Part shown: one piece after another, positions 53,139 to 63,274 of the stretch | How positions within the stretch are numbered: position 1 is the first letter of the stretch | Layout of the letters: each line of letters begins with the position of its first letter | Source of the DNA: Campylobacter avium LMG 24591 | Lineage (GTDB): Bacteria > Campylobacterota > Campylobacteria > Campylobacterales > Campylobacteraceae | Length of the DNA stretch: 64,000 nucleotides | Assembly: GCF_002238335.1 (NCBI RefSeq) | Contig: NZ_CP022347.1 | Coordinates: forward strand, 682,001-746,000 | Direction of reading: 5' to 3' | Made by a program: the position numbers and the translations under genes | Notes under the pieces: model-generated | What the model saw: only the letters and a program-made list of their open reading frames with translations | Database searches by the model: none | Told to the model about the DNA's origin: nothing

Positions 53139-55227
53139 GCTTTCTTTAGTATGTATCTTAACTCTTGCTTTCATGGAGGCACAAGAGGTTGATATATACG
53201 CTACCAAGGTAGAAAAAGAAGAAAGCTTAATAAAGGCAGACAACGATGTCTTAGTCTTTTCTAATTCTTATTTTATCAGTGCAAACAAAGCTACCTACGA
53301 CGAAAACACAAGAGATTTAGAACTTTTTGGAGATGTAAATATACTAAGGGGCGAAAAGGATCGCTCTAATTCTTGCTATGCAAAGCTAAATTTAGATACA
53401 AATAAGGCTGAATTTAAGAACTTCTTTTTTGCAAATAGCGATATGGAAGTGTGGTTTAAAAGCGAAGAAAGCAGGCTTGATGATAAAACATTTAGCGGTA
53501 AAAACTCCATAGTTTCAAGTTGCAATGTAGAAAATCCGGACTGGGAAATTCGTTTTAGTGAGGGCGAATTTGATAGAGAGGATAATTTCGTTCATTTGCA
53601 TCATGCTAAATTCTACATAAAAAATGTTCCTGTTTTTTATACGCCCTACATCGGATTTTCAGCAGATACTTCAAGACGAACAGGTCTTTTAATACCTATA
53701 TTTGAAATCAATCAAGACGATGGCTTTTATTATGAACAACCCATATATTTTGCCTTTGCAAATAATTGGGACATGCAAGTTAATCCTCAGCTTAGAACCT
53801 CAAGAGGCGTTGGGGCTTACGCAAGCTTTAGATTTATGGATTCTGAGTTTTCTAGCGGTGAGTTTAACACCGGTGTTTTTTTAGAAAACGATGCTTACTA
53901 CCACAAGGAGAATTTAAAAAACAAAAGTCATAGAGGTTTGGAGTTAAAATACCACAGAGATAATTTATTTGTAAATTTACTCGACTTAGGCTCAAATGTA
54001 CAAGAAGGCTTGTGGCTTGATGCTATATATTTAAATGATGTTGATTATTTGAATTTAGGTCGCAGGGATTACAGGGATTTAACCTCCTTGGCCACATCTA
54101 AATTTAGCTATTTTTTAGCAGATGAAAATAATTACTACGCAGCTTATGCTAATTATTACATAGATACAGCAGCAGTTTCTAATAGCTCTACCTTACAAGA
54201 GTATCCGTCTTTTCAGTATCACCGTTTTTTAAATGGGCTTTTTAATAACACAATACAGTACTCATTTGACGCGAATTTTAATAGATATTATAGAGATGTG
54301 GGCGTTCATGCTACATTGTTTAATTTTAATTTGCCTCTTACTTATCATCAGAGCTTTTTTGATGATTTTTTACACTTTCAATTTACCGAAAGTTTATACG
54401 CATCCTTTGTGGAATATACCGACAATACAAACGGCAAAGATAATGAACAACTCTTAAGAAATAATCACAATTTCGCACTTTACACAGAGCTTTCTAAGGC
54501 TTATGATAATTTTTATCATACTGTTTATTTTGGAGCTGATTATTTTTTAGTTGGTGCTAAGACAGGTGATATTTCTCAAGAATTTGTGAAAAGCCCTGAG
54601 GATACTTCATCCTTTAATCTAAGTGCCTTGCAGTATTTTTACAATGAAGCCGGGGATAAAAAGCTAAAACATAGACTAAATTTAAGCTATAACACCGATA
54701 CCTTTAGTCTTGATAATGTAAATAATCTCATACAGTATTATTTTGATGATGATATATCTATTTCAAACGAAGCACAGTATTCGCACGAGCTTGGCAGATT
54801 TACAAAGTCATTAACTTATGTTGATATCTATGCTAATTATTTTAGTTTTACCTTGTCGCACGCTTATAAATACGGCGCTGGATATAGCTCTAGCACAAAC
54901 ACTTCAAATTCTTATATAGCACAGTACAGCTTCATAGGTGCTAATGCAAGTTATGATTTAAATGCTAATTATAAATTACTTTCTGGAATTTGGTTTGATA
55001 CCAACAGGTCTGGTGTAAATTATTGGGAGCTTGGCTATGTTTTTCAAAGAAAGTGCTGGAATTATTCTTTAACATATAGAGAAAGGGTAGACCCTCAGCT
55101 TACAAGTGGCGGTATTAAAGCAAACAAAAAAAATGGAATTTATTTTACCTTTAATCTTTATCCAATCGGCGGCGTTTCTTATGATTTTGCCCTGCAAGAA
55201 AATGAAAGTATGGTAAATTCTATATAA
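53125..55227 (+). CDS. lptD: LPS-assembly protein LptD
   Basis: A 700-residue outer-membrane protein that inserts lipooligosaccharide into the outer leaflet with LptE. A short signal peptide (LSLVCILTLAFMEAQ) is followed by an OstA/LptA-like periplasmic beta-jellyroll (LFGDVNILRGEKDRSN) and a large beta-barrel. FYIKNVPVFYTPYIGFSAD and TSRRTGLLIPIFE are the conserved LptD segments. Only a few Cys are present. The start is TTG at 53125 inside the RDD gene; TTG 53131 is an alternative. Confidence 0.92.
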   Translation: MKLRKLSLVCILTLAFMEAQEVDIYATKVEKEESLIKADNDVLVFSNSYFISANKATYDENTRDLELFGDVNILRGEKDRSNSCYAKLNLDTNKAEFKNFFFANSDMEVWFKSEESRLDDKTFSGKNSIVSSCNVENPDWEIRFSEGEFDREDNFVHLHHAKFYIKNVPVFYTPYIGFSADTSRRTGLLIPIFEINQDDGFYYEQPIYFAFANNWDMQVNPQLRTSRGVGAYASFRFMDSEFSSGEFNTGVFLENDAYYHKENLKNKSHRGLELKYHRDNLFVNLLDLGSNVQEGLWLDAIYLNDVDYLNLGRRDYRDLTSLATSKFSYFLADENNYYAAYANYYIDTAAVSNSSTLQEYPSFQYHRFLNGLFNNTIQYSFDANFNRYYRDVGVHATLFNFNLPLTYHQSFFDDFLHFQFTESLYASFVEYTDNTNGKDNEQLLRNNHNFALYTELSKAYDNFYHTVYFGADYFLVGAKTGDISQEFVKSPEDTSSFNLSALQYFYNEAGDKKLKHRLNLSYNTDTFSLDNVNNLIQYYFDDDISISNEAQYSHELGRFTKSLTYVDIYANYFSFTLSHAYKYGAGYSSSTNTSNSYIAQYSFIGANASYDLNANYKLLSGIWFDTNRSGVNYWELGYVFQRKCWNYSLTYRERVDPQLTSGGIKANKKNGIYFTFNLYPIGGVSYDFALQENESMVNSI

Positions 55228-55230
55228 ATA

Positions 55231-55255
55231 AGCTAGTTGTAATAAATAATTAGCT
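55231..55255 (+). promoter_or_regulatory. Hairpin in the lptD-pnp gap, possible pnp leader
   Basis: AGCTAGTT / AATTAGCT, 8 pairs including one G-U, around a 9-base loop. It lies 3 bases after the lptD stop and 26 bases before the pnp ATG. It may be a leader hairpin for PNPase autoregulation (known in E. coli) or a weak terminator; no T run follows. Confidence 0.35.
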
Positions 55256-55280
55256 AAATTAACGCTCAAGGAGATAGTAT

Positions 55281-57446
55281 ATGCAGTATAAAATAGAAGT
55301 AAATAAAAATATAGAAATTTTTGATATAGATAAGGTAGCAAAACAAGCTTGTGGCTCTGTTTTAATGACGGTTGGAAAATGTGTGGTTTTAGCAGCTGTT
55401 GCAAGAGAAGAAAAGGCTGTTGATGAGGACTTTTTACCACTTACTGTTCAATATATAGAAAAAGCTTATGCGGCTGGAAAAATTCCCGGAGGATACATCA
55501 AAAGAGAAACAAAGCCGGGCGATTTAGAAACGCTTACATCAAGGATTATAGATAGAAGCTTAAGGCCCTTATTTCCAAAGGGCTATAACTATCCTACCCA
55601 AATAGTTGTAATGGTGCTTTCTGTTGACGAAGAGGTTGATTTACAGGTTGTGAGCTTAAACGCTGCAAGTGTGGCACTTTATCTTAGTGATATAGATATA
55701 AAAGCGCCTGTTTGTGGGGTTAGAATAGCTAGGATAAATGATGAATTTGTTTTAAATCCAAGTCTTAGTGAGCTTAAGCAAAGCACTGTTGATTTGTTTG
55801 TTTCTGGCGTGAAGGATGAGCTTTTAATGATAGAAATGAGAGCCTTACCTAGTGTTAATCCTGATTTATTATCTCTTAATACCCCATTTCCTGAAGTGAT
55901 TTTGAACAACCCTTGCGAACAACTTATGAATGAACTTAGCGAAGACGAGGTTTTGCAGGCTTTAGATATGGCTTCAAAAGCTATTTTAAATGGTTCAAAT
56001 GCTTACGAGGAAGCCTTTTTAAAACACAAAAAACAATCCTCTTTAAGCCTTAGGGTGCAGGAGGAGAATTTAGAGCTTTTAAACTTTGTTAAAAATTCTT
56101 ACGAGCCTAAATTAAAAGAAGCCATTAAGCAAATGGCAAAGAGCGAAAGAGCAAGCGAAATATCCAAAATAGCAAAAGAAATTCTATCACTTAATGAAGC
56201 TGAGCAAAAAGAGTGGAGCGAAGAGGATATAACAAAGGCCTTGCATAGCTTTAAAAGGGAGCTAGTAAGAGCACAGATTATAAATGAGGGTATAAGAGCT
56301 GACGGCAGAGGATTAAAAGATGTAAGAGATATAAGTATAGAGACAAATATCTTGCCTAGTGCTCACGGTTCTTGCTTATTTACTAGAGGGCAAACTCAAG
56401 CCCTTGTTGTGGCCACTTTAGGAAATGACAGTGATGCGCAGCTATATGATAGTTTAAGCGAAAAAAGTGCAATCACCGAAAGGTTTATGGTAAATTATAA
56501 CTTCCCTGGCTTTTCAGTAGGCGAGGCAAGCCCTATAAAAGCACCTGGCAGGAGGGAATTAGGACACGGAAATTTGGCAAAAAGAGCTTTGTATCCTAGT
56601 GTGAGTGAGAATTATCCTTATGTCATAAGATTAGTATCTGAAATTCTTGAAAGCAACGGCTCATCATCCATGGCAACTGTTTGCGGTGGTTCCTTGGCCT
56701 TAAGAGCGGCTGGGGTAGATAGTATAAAATTAGTTGCTGGCGTTGCTATGGGTCTTGTTTTTGAGGGAGATAAATACGCCATTTTAACCGATATAATGGG
56801 ACTTGAGGATCACGACGGGGATATGGATTTTAAGGTTGCTGGAACTAAAGATGGAATTACGGCCTTGCAAATGGATATAAAGCTTGGCGGTATTGATAAG
56901 CAAACTCTAAAAGAGGCTTTGTATCAGGCAAAAGAGGCTAGAATTCACATCCTAGACATTATGCAAGAAGCTAACGATAAGATAGTTGTGAATGAGGATG
57001 TCTTGCCTAAGCTGGAATTGTTTAATGTGGAGCCTTCTAAGATAGTTGATATTATAGGACAGGCTGGAAAGACAATTAAAGAAATTATCGATAAATTCGG
57101 CGTTTCGGTTGATTTAGATAGAGAAAAAGGCGAAGTAAAGATAGCTGGCAATCAAAATGAACAAGTAAAAGCGGCAAAAGATTACATCATAAGCATAACC
57201 TCAAAGGATAGTAAATTTGATAAAAAGAAGGGTGCAAAAAAGAGCTTAGATGAATTTTTTGTGGGACAAGAATTTGAAGGCACTGTTAAAACAGTGGCTG
57301 CTTTTGGGGTTTTTGTGGAGCTTAAAGACGGTATCGATGGGCTTTTGCATATATCTAAAATCAAAGATAAGCTAAAAGAAAATGACAAGGTTAATGTTAA
57401 AATCAAAGAGATTAAAAATTCAAAAATAGCCTTAGATTTATTATAA
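55281..57446 (+). CDS. pnp: Polynucleotide phosphorylase
   Basis: A 721-residue 3'-5' phosphorolytic exoribonuclease that also adds tails. It has two RNase PH domains (first: [31 protein letters not shown]; second: [35 protein letters not shown], with [11 protein letters not shown]), a KH domain ([19 protein letters not shown]) and a C-terminal S1 domain ([20 protein letters not shown]). AAGGAG lies before ATG. In C. jejuni it supports survival at low temperature. Confidence 0.96.
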   Translation: MQYKIEVNKNIEIFDIDKVAKQACGSVLMTVGKCVVLAAVAREEKAVDEDFLPLTVQYIEKAYAAGKIPGGYIKRETKPGDLETLTSRIIDRSLRPLFPKGYNYPTQIVVMVLSVDEEVDLQVVSLNAASVALYLSDIDIKAPVCGVRIARINDEFVLNPSLSELKQSTVDLFVSGVKDELLMIEMRALPSVNPDLLSLNTPFPEVILNNPCEQLMNELSEDEVLQALDMASKAILNGSNAYEEAFLKHKKQSSLSLRVQEENLELLNFVKNSYEPKLKEAIKQMAKSERASEISKIAKEILSLNEAEQKEWSEEDITKALHSFKRELVRAQIINEGIRADGRGLKDVRDISIETNILPSAHGSCLFTRGQTQALVVATLGNDSDAQLYDSLSEKSAITERFMVNYNFPGFSVGEASPIKAPGRRELGHGNLAKRALYPSVSENYPYVIRLVSEILESNGSSSMATVCGGSLALRAAGVDSIKLVAGVAMGLVFEGDKYAILTDIMGLEDHDGDMDFKVAGTKDGITALQMDIKLGGIDKQTLKEALYQAKEARIHILDIMQEANDKIVVNEDVLPKLELFNVEPSKIVDIIGQAGKTIKEIIDKFGVSVDLDREKGEVKIAGNQNEQVKAAKDYIISITSKDSKFDKKKGAKKSLDEFFVGQEFEGTVKTVAAFGVFVELKDGIDGLLHISKIKDKLKENDKVNVKIKEIKNSKIALDLL

Positions 57447-57488
57447 TTTAAGGCTTAAAATTCAAAGCTTGCAACGAGAATAATTTAA

Positions 57489-57511
57489 TAAAAGCCATGC
57501 CGGTGCTTTTA
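57489..57511. terminator. Bidirectional terminator between pnp and the MFS gene
   Basis: TAAAAGC / GCTTTTA, 7 perfect pairs around a 9-base GC-rich loop, midway between two convergent genes. Because the arms are A- and T-rich, each direction ends in a short U run. Confidence 0.5.
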
Positions 57512-57523
57512 TCTACAAGATTT

Positions 57524-58699
57524 TTAGTGAGTTTTAAAAAATTTATTTGCTATAAGAAATAAAAAAGCACTTAAAATAAAACTTAAAGAAATTATCACAA
57601 AAACAGTTCTTATGTCAAAAATGGCTGCTAAATATCCATTCCCAACTGAGCTCATAAAGCCGCCTATTGCGTGTGATGATTGATTCATACCAAGTACAAC
57701 GCTTAGCTTAGCCTTTGAACTGATTTTTTTAAGCATAGCATTTATGCAAGGCAAAAGCCCTCCAAGGCCAATTCCTAAGGCAAATCTTAAGCAAAATAAA
57801 ACAAAGACAGTTTGTGCCAAGGAGTGCAAGCAAAACAAAATCCCGCAAAATAATAAACAATACGGTATAACCCTTTCATATCCAATCCTATCAGCCATAC
57901 GCCCTAATTTTTGCGCAAAAAACACATTGCTAATTCCACTTGCTGCGACGACCAAACCAGATAAAAAGACCATAAATTCTTTACTTTTGTGCAGGCTTTC
58001 TACATATAAGCTTACTAATGGTGCTATGCCAAAGGTTCCAAATTGCACCACTATGGTAAGAAAGCATAAGATTAGAACCATTTTGAAATTTGTTTTTGTG
58101 TTTTCCTCTTTTTCTGTGCTTTTGCGTTGTGTTTTCTTCTCATCTATGAAAAATAAGACGGTTGCAAATGATAAAAAAAGCAAGATTGCCACAAAGACAA
58201 AGGAAAATCTAAGTCCTATAAATTCAGCCAACAAGCCGCCTAATAATGGCCCTAATAAGCTTCCGCTAACCGAAGCTGTTGAGAGTGTGCCAAGTGCATA
58301 AGCAGAGAATTTTCTAGGAGCTTGTATGGCTATGTAAACTACAGCTGTGGTGTTAAAGCCCGCTACAATGCCCGTTAGAACTCTAAGAATTATAACATCA
58401 AATACATCCCTAGATAAAGCTATAAGAAAGGTAAAAATAGCCATGCCAAGAGAGGCTCTTAAAAGCATTTTTTTATAACCAAATTTAGCCCCTAAGAAGC
58501 TCCACAGTGGTGAAAAAATAGCTAATAGTAAAGAAGTTACACCAAAACTAAGGCCAGAGTAAAAGGCTATATCATCGTGAGTGCTTAGTCCTAGTTCTCT
58601 TAAAAAGAAAGGTAAAATGGGTGCTATTTGGCTAAGTCCCATTGATGTTGTAAAGCAACCAAACCAACAAACTAAAAGTGTTTTTTTGAAATTTACCAT
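57524..58699 (-). CDS. MFS drug-efflux-type transporter
   Basis: A 391-residue, 12-helix major facilitator. The loop 2-3 motif is SFLGAKFGYKKMLLRASLG, the motif C region SVSGSLLGPLLGGLLAEFIG is typical of drug:H+ antiporters (DHA1 group), and the second-half loop is KLGRMADRIGYERVIPYCL. C. jejuni has a similar gene (putative multidrug exporter) next to the same phosphatase gene. The substrate is unknown. It is divergent from the phosphatase gene across 49 bases. Confidence 0.85.
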   Translation of the reverse strand: MVNFKKTLLVCWFGCFTTSMGLSQIAPILPFFLRELGLSTHDDIAFYSGLSFGVTSLLLAIFSPLWSFLGAKFGYKKMLLRASLGMAIFTFLIALSRDVFDVIILRVLTGIVAGFNTTAVVYIAIQAPRKFSAYALGTLSTASVSGSLLGPLLGGLLAEFIGLRFSFVFVAILLFLSFATVLFFIDEKKTQRKSTEKEENTKTNFKMVLILCFLTIVVQFGTFGIAPLVSLYVESLHKSKEFMVFLSGLVVAASGISNVFFAQKLGRMADRIGYERVIPYCLLFCGILFCLHSLAQTVFVLFCLRFALGIGLGGLLPCINAMLKKISSKAKLSVVLGMNQSSHAIGGFMSSVGNGYLAAIFDIRTVFVIISLSFILSAFLFLIANKFFKTH

Positions 58700-58709
58700 G
58701 AAAATATTG

Positions 58710-58715
58710 TATGAT
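58710..58715 (+). promoter_or_regulatory. -10 box for the phosphatase gene
   Basis: TATGAT 33 bases upstream of the ATG at 58749, with AAAGG between. One mismatch. Confidence 0.4.
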
Positions 58716-58748
58716 ATTTTTAATAAAATTATTTTAAAGGCTTTTTAA

Positions 58749-59198
58749 ATGCAAATAATTTTTGTATGTTTAGGAAATATTTGTCGCTCTCCAATGGCAG
58801 AATACATCATGAAAGACATAGCTTTAAAACAAAATCTTGATATAAAGGTCTTAAGTGCTGGAACTTCTGGCGAGCATGATGGCGAGGATATGCACTATAA
58901 AACTAAGTCAAAGCTTCATAGTGTGGGCATAAAAACATCTATGTTTAAAAGCAAAAAATTAAGCCAGGCATTGTGCGATAGTAGCGATTTGATTATAGTT
59001 ATGGATGAATTTAATTATAAAACTGTGATGAAAAATTACAAAAACATAAACACTAAGATTAAAAAAATAACCGAGTATGCAAAAGAACTTCCTTATGATA
59101 ATGTTCCTGACCCTTGGTATAGTGGAAATTTCGATGAAACATACAAGATACTTTCTTTGGCTTGCGCTAATTTAGCAAACTCTTTAAAGACCAGATAG
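58749..59198 (+). CDS. Low-molecular-weight protein-tyrosine phosphatase
   Basis: A 149-residue phosphatase with the active loop VCLGNICRSP (CX5R, Cys7 and Arg13) near the N-terminus and the general acid Asp in NVPDPWYSG. It removes phosphate from tyrosine of proteins; a partner BY-kinase was not seen in the window. Its end overlaps the end of the convergent ape1 gene by 15 bases. Confidence 0.92.
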   Translation: MQIIFVCLGNICRSPMAEYIMKDIALKQNLDIKVLSAGTSGEHDGEDMHYKTKSKLHSVGIKTSMFKSKKLSQALCDSSDLIIVMDEFNYKTVMKNYKNINTKIKKITEYAKELPYDNVPDPWYSGNFDETYKILSLACANLANSLKTR

Positions 59199-60371
59199 TA
59201 GTTTTTCAAAATCCTTTTGAAATTTGGTAGCTAAGAGGCTGTATCCTTCTACGGTTAAATGCACATCTTTATTGCTTAAGCCTTGTTCTATCCAAAGCTC
59301 TTTGCCCCCGTTTTGCTCCATAGCAGTGTGCATATCAAATAAAATTATTTTCTCCTCCCTTGCTAACTCATATATAGCCTTTCTCACTTCGTAAAAATTT
59401 GGCGTTAGTGCGTAAGTTTCATCATCTATTTTTTTAGTAACCGTTGGCGGTGAGATTAGTATAAATTTGACATTTGGGTTGTATTTTTTTAAAAAATATA
59501 TGAAATTTTTATATTTGCTTTTAAAATCCTTTTTGTTAAACCTGTCCATTAAGGCGTCGTTAGAGCCGTAGGCTAGTATGATTAAGTCGTTTTTAATGAC
59601 TCCAAAACTTTTTTTCATAGTATCTTTATCCCATCTAAGCCATATATCAGATCTTGCACCATTAATGCCTAGGGTATCAAAGGTTTTTACATTTTTATCA
59701 TCGTTGTATATTATAAAAGCGCCAAGTTCGGCATTTTTATCAAGGGCTTTTATGGTGATTGGAAAGCTTAGTTTGCTAAATTCCTCATATACAAAGTTGT
59801 TTTTATTTTTTTTCTTTGCTGTGTATTTTTTTGCCTTTTTATCATTTATTACAAAACCCTTATCCTTGGCTTTGTAAAAAATTCCCACATTAAAAACTTG
59901 TTCTTTTAAATTTGAGCTTAGCTTTATATAAGCATTGGCCTTTTTTGCTCTTGCTAAAATTCCGCCCACAGCGTAATGCTCGTTTGCGCTGCTTCTTGAA
60001 TTAATGATGTCAAAATCCTTGCTTTCGTAATCTAGCATTAAAACCTGCTGATATTTTGGCTGCAGGGGATAGACTATGCCTATTGAATTTACTTGTATGA
60101 AGTTTTTTCTAAGCTCTCTTGAAAAAAAATCAGCAGCCATATGAGAATCCCCAAAAATTCTCATATTAAAATTATCTGAGTTTAATTTATGTTTTAAGCT
60201 TAGCAAATCCTCTTTGCTATAGTAATTAAGCAAGGCGCTTTTTTCGCTTTTTTGTATGTTTTGTTTGATAGAATTTTTTGAATGAGTTTTTTTTAAAGTA
60301 TCATCGCTAAAAAAACAAGCACTTATTACAAGCCCTGAAAAAAGGGCTAAAGCAAAATAAAATAACTTCAT
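59184..60371 (-). CDS. ape1: Peptidoglycan O-acetyl esterase Ape1
   Basis: A 395-residue SGNH hydrolase that removes O-acetyl groups from MurNAc, permitting lytic enzymes to act. The signal peptide ends VISAC, so it may be a lipoprotein (Cys19). Catalytic residues are Ser76 in FGDSHMAADF, Gly/Asn-type residues in AYGSNDALMDRF, and Asp369 and His371 in NKDVHLTVEGYS. The GDSHxAAD motif is typical of Ape1. It is third in patA-patB-ape1, overlapping patB by 4 bases. C. jejuni has the same order. Confidence 0.85.
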   Translation of the reverse strand: MKLFYFALALFSGLVISACFFSDDTLKKTHSKNSIKQNIQKSEKSALLNYYSKEDLLSLKHKLNSDNFNMRIFGDSHMAADFFSRELRKNFIQVNSIGIVYPLQPKYQQVLMLDYESKDFDIINSRSSANEHYAVGGILARAKKANAYIKLSSNLKEQVFNVGIFYKAKDKGFVINDKKAKKYTAKKKNKNNFVYEEFSKLSFPITIKALDKNAELGAFIIYNDDKNVKTFDTLGINGARSDIWLRWDKDTMKKSFGVIKNDLIILAYGSNDALMDRFNKKDFKSKYKNFIYFLKKYNPNVKFILISPPTVTKKIDDETYALTPNFYEVRKAIYELAREEKIILFDMHTAMEQNGGKELWIEQGLSNKDVHLTVEGYSLLATKFQKDFEKLLSGL

Positions 60372-61336
60372 TTATTTATATGCTTTAACAAAAGATTTGA
60401 CATAATCTTAGCGCCTTTTATATTAAAATGCGTTCCATCATCAGCCCTTACCTTAATGCTTTTGTTGTTTTCATCTTTTACATAACTTGAGTATTCTCCA
60501 TTATCGCTAAGCACAGACTGCGTTTGTATGAAAATTTCTTCATTATTTGCAAGTTCGTTTTTATAAATTTGATTTAGAACCTTTAGTTTTGTGTTTAAAT
60601 TTTTATCTTTTACCGGAGGAATTTCATACCAAAATACCCTGGCACCGTAGTTTTTAGCTATTTGCAGTATCTCATTTACCCTGCTTGTGTATATGGATAG
60701 CCACTGTGTTGTGTTGAATTGGTGGTATTTGTTGTTTAATTTTATAGCCCAAGGATCGTTCGCACCAAGCAAAACCACTACATATTTTATCTTATCATTA
60801 CTTAAAAAGGCAGCTTGAGTTGCCTTAGCCCAATTAAAATATGATTTATAAGAAAGTCCTGTATTTTGCTTGCTTAAATTTGTGCTATTTATATCAAGAG
60901 CTTGCAAGTCTTTTACCAAGGAGAGTGCAACGCCTTGCATTAAAGAATCGCCTATTATCAAAAACTCTTCACCATCTTTTACGGTTATGTTCATATCCTC
61001 TAAATTCACTAGCTTTGTTTTGCTTAAATTTTCATCACTTGTATTATTTACATCATTTATCAGTTCAGTAGCCACAGCAAGACTTAGATTTTCCTCATTT
61101 TTTTGGGCTAATTCTTGTAGAATTTCATAATTTGTAGTAAAAGAATCATTGCTAAGCACTGTTTTGATTTGCTCTAGTTTGATTTTAAGCGAATTTGCCT
61201 CATCTAAAATTTCATTATCAAGAGCTATGTATATATGATATCTTTGTTCTAGGTAAGAGCTTATGCTCTTATTCATCACGAAACAAACCAAAACAAAGGT
61301 AATAAGCAAAACCAAAAAAAACTTAAGAATTCTCAT
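60368..61336 (-). CDS. patB: Peptidoglycan O-acetyltransferase PatB
   Basis: A 322-residue periplasmic SGNH-type enzyme with one N-terminal membrane anchor (residues 4-22). It transfers acetyl from PatA to MurNAc. Catalytic Ser131 lies in LIIGDSLMQGVALSL, the Asn in VLLGANDPW, and Asp300/His303 in DDGTHFNIKGAK. It overlaps ape1 and patA by 4 and 1 bases. SGNH esterase function cannot be excluded from sequence, but gene order fixes the call. Confidence 0.85.
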   Translation of the reverse strand: MRILKFFLVLLITFVLVCFVMNKSISSYLEQRYHIYIALDNEILDEANSLKIKLEQIKTVLSNDSFTTNYEILQELAQKNEENLSLAVATELINDVNNTSDENLSKTKLVNLEDMNITVKDGEEFLIIGDSLMQGVALSLVKDLQALDINSTNLSKQNTGLSYKSYFNWAKATQAAFLSNDKIKYVVVLLGANDPWAIKLNNKYHQFNTTQWLSIYTSRVNEILQIAKNYGARVFWYEIPPVKDKNLNTKLKVLNQIYKNELANNEEIFIQTQSVLSDNGEYSSYVKDENNKSIKVRADDGTHFNIKGAKIMSNLLLKHINK

Positions 61337-62709
61337 TAAAAACTCTCATATATAAACTGTGGTATCCCGCTTGGCATAAAAGCAAAGACTAAAAGCAGTA
61401 TAAATGCTAGCAAAATAGGCTTTAAAAGCAAAGGTGTTATAGCAAGAATTTTCACACAATAATCCTTGAAATTTACAAACAAAGGATAGGTTATGAACAA
61501 GGAACAAAAGATTATAAACATATATATATCATTGTAATCAACAGGCATAAAAAAGTTATTGTAACAAGCTTTGATGTATTCTAAGGCTGCATTGAAGCTA
61601 GGATAGTAAAAAAATATCCAAGCAAAGGTTACAAAGTGAAAGGTTATGAACACAGGAAGATACGGAATTTTACTTAAATTTATCTTTTTGACAAGCGGTA
61701 TGTGCAAAAAAGCAACGCCAATACCATGCAACAAGCCCCATATCAAGAAATTAATAGTATTTCCATGCCAAATTCCAGACAAAATAAAGGCAAAGATAAG
61801 GTTAAAATAAGTTCTTACGCGACCTTTTTTATTGCCTCCAAGAGGTATATAAACATAATCTCTTATGAAGCTTGAAAGGGATATATGCCATCTGCTCCAA
61901 AATTCTCTTAAGTTTTTAGCCAAATAAGGCATGTTGAAATTTGGCGGCAAGTGAAAGCCAAGCATTAGTGCAAAGGCACAGACTAAATCCACATAACCAG
62001 AAAAATCGCAGTAAATTTGCACAGAAAAAGCATATATCGCACAAAGTAGCTCTAAGAAATTATAAGAGCTTGGGTCGTTTAAAATTTCCTTTGAATAAAT
62101 GCCTAAATAATTAGCTATTAAAACCTTTTTTATTATCCCAAAAAGCAGCAAAACTATAATCAAATTAGCATGTTTAAATTCTCTTTGTCTGTGAATTTGC
62201 TCAAAGAAAAATGTGCTTCTCATGATAGGACCGCTTAGCAAGGTAGGGAAGAAAGATAAATACATAGCAACATTTAAGAAGCTTTCTATCTTTTTTTCTT
62301 TGTATACATTTACTAGGTAAGTTATGGAAGCAAAGACATAAAAACTTATGCCTATTGGGAATATCAAATCACTATCTAAATATTCAAAGCCAAAAAACAT
62401 CAAAAAAGCATCAAAGGTATCTTTTATACTAGAAAAATATTTAAAAAAGGACAGAGTCAAAACAACGCATGCTATGCAGCTTAAGAATATGTATTTTTTC
62501 TGTCTTACAAAGATTAAAAGTGCAAAATAGTGTATAAAAAAGGTATATATAAACAAAACTAGTGCAAAGTATGGATTAACAAGAATATAAACCGTGTAGC
62601 TAAAGAACAAAACAAGTAAATTTTGGAGTTTGTATTTTTCTTTAAATAACCAATAAATAGCAAAAAAAGCTATCATCATTAAAGAAAATTCTAAGGAAAA
62701 ATAAGTCAT
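61336..62709 (-). CDS. patA: MBOAT O-acetyltransferase PatA
   Basis: A membrane-bound O-acyltransferase of about 457 residues with some 11 helices that moves acetyl groups across the inner membrane for peptidoglycan O-acetylation by PatB. MBOAT signatures are LLSGPIMRSTFFFEQIH, FWSRWHISLSSFIRDYVYIP and the active-site His in ILSGIWHGNTINFLIWGLLHG (core SGIWHG). The reading frame also allows TTG at 62730; ATG 62709 is preferred because its distance from a TAGAAT box is normal. First gene of patA-patB-ape1. Confidence 0.88.
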   Translation of the reverse strand: MTYFSLEFSLMMIAFFAIYWLFKEKYKLQNLLVLFFSYTVYILVNPYFALVLFIYTFFIHYFALLIFVRQKKYIFLSCIACVVLTLSFFKYFSSIKDTFDAFLMFFGFEYLDSDLIFPIGISFYVFASITYLVNVYKEKKIESFLNVAMYLSFFPTLLSGPIMRSTFFFEQIHRQREFKHANLIIVLLLFGIIKKVLIANYLGIYSKEILNDPSSYNFLELLCAIYAFSVQIYCDFSGYVDLVCAFALMLGFHLPPNFNMPYLAKNLREFWSRWHISLSSFIRDYVYIPLGGNKKGRVRTYFNLIFAFILSGIWHGNTINFLIWGLLHGIGVAFLHIPLVKKINLSKIPYLPVFITFHFVTFAWIFFYYPSFNAALEYIKACYNNFFMPVDYNDIYMFIIFCSLFITYPLFVNFKDYCVKILAITPLLLKPILLAFILLLVFAFMPSGIPQFIYESF

Positions 62710-62745
62710 ACAGCCACACTTGATATACAAAATTTCTAAGGCTTC

Positions 62746-62751
62746 ATTCTA
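62746..62751 (-). promoter_or_regulatory. -10 box for patA-patB-ape1
   Basis: TAGAAT on the reverse strand about 37 bases upstream of the patA ATG, in the short gap after the ferritin gene. Confidence 0.4.
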
Positions 62752-62779
62752 CTTTTTATAGCCTTAGAAAAAGTTAAAT

Positions 62780-63274
62780 TTATTTATTTACTAGAGTTTT
62801 TATGTATTGGTCGGCCAAATAAAGACCATTTGCGTTGTCTTTGATGAGTTTTATTTTATCTACAATTCCTCTAAACAAAGCCTCCTCCTCGTGCTGCTCT
62901 GCAACATACCATTGCAAGAAATTAAAGGTAGGGTAGTCCTTATGCTCTAACATAAAATCAACCAATTCGTTGATTGACTTTGTGATTGATTGTTCGTGTT
63001 CGTAAGTTTGTTCAAAGACATCTAACAAGGATTTAAATTCATCATCAGGGCTTGGTATGGAAGCTAATTTTACGTGAGAATCTGTCTCGTTTAGGTATTT
63101 TATCAGCTTTTTAGCATGCTCACTCTCCTCAGCTGCGTGTTGTAATAAAAACTCACCAGCACCGTCGTAGCTATTTTCAAAGCACCAAGAGGACATAGAA
63201 AGGTAAAGATTTGATGCGAACATCTCCTTTGCTATTTGCTCGTTTAATAAATTTATAACTTCTTTTGACAGCAT
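62780..63274 (-). CDS. cft: Non-haem ferritin
   Basis: A 164-residue iron-storage ferritin that oxidises Fe2+ and stores it in a 24-subunit shell. Ferroxidase residues are visible: Glu17 in AKEMFASNLYLSM, Glu50 and His53 in AAEESEHAKKL, Glu94 in YEHEQSITKSI and Gln in VAEQHEEEALF. In C. jejuni Cft protects against iron-driven oxidative damage. It lies upstream of patA on the same strand, also the C. jejuni order. Strong AGGAG-type ribosome site. Confidence 0.95.
   Translation of the reverse strand: MLSKEVINLLNEQIAKEMFASNLYLSMSSWCFENSYDGAGEFLLQHAAEESEHAKKLIKYLNETDSHVKLASIPSPDDEFKSLLDVFEQTYEHEQSITKSINELVDFMLEHKDYPTFNFLQWYVAEQHEEEALFRGIVDKIKLIKDNANGLYLADQYIKTLVNK

Noticed and set aside
57744-58301. 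185-codon open frame antisense to the MFS transporter
   Set aside because: Lys/Asn/Pro-rich translation of the complement of a membrane protein gene; no start signals and no family resemblance.
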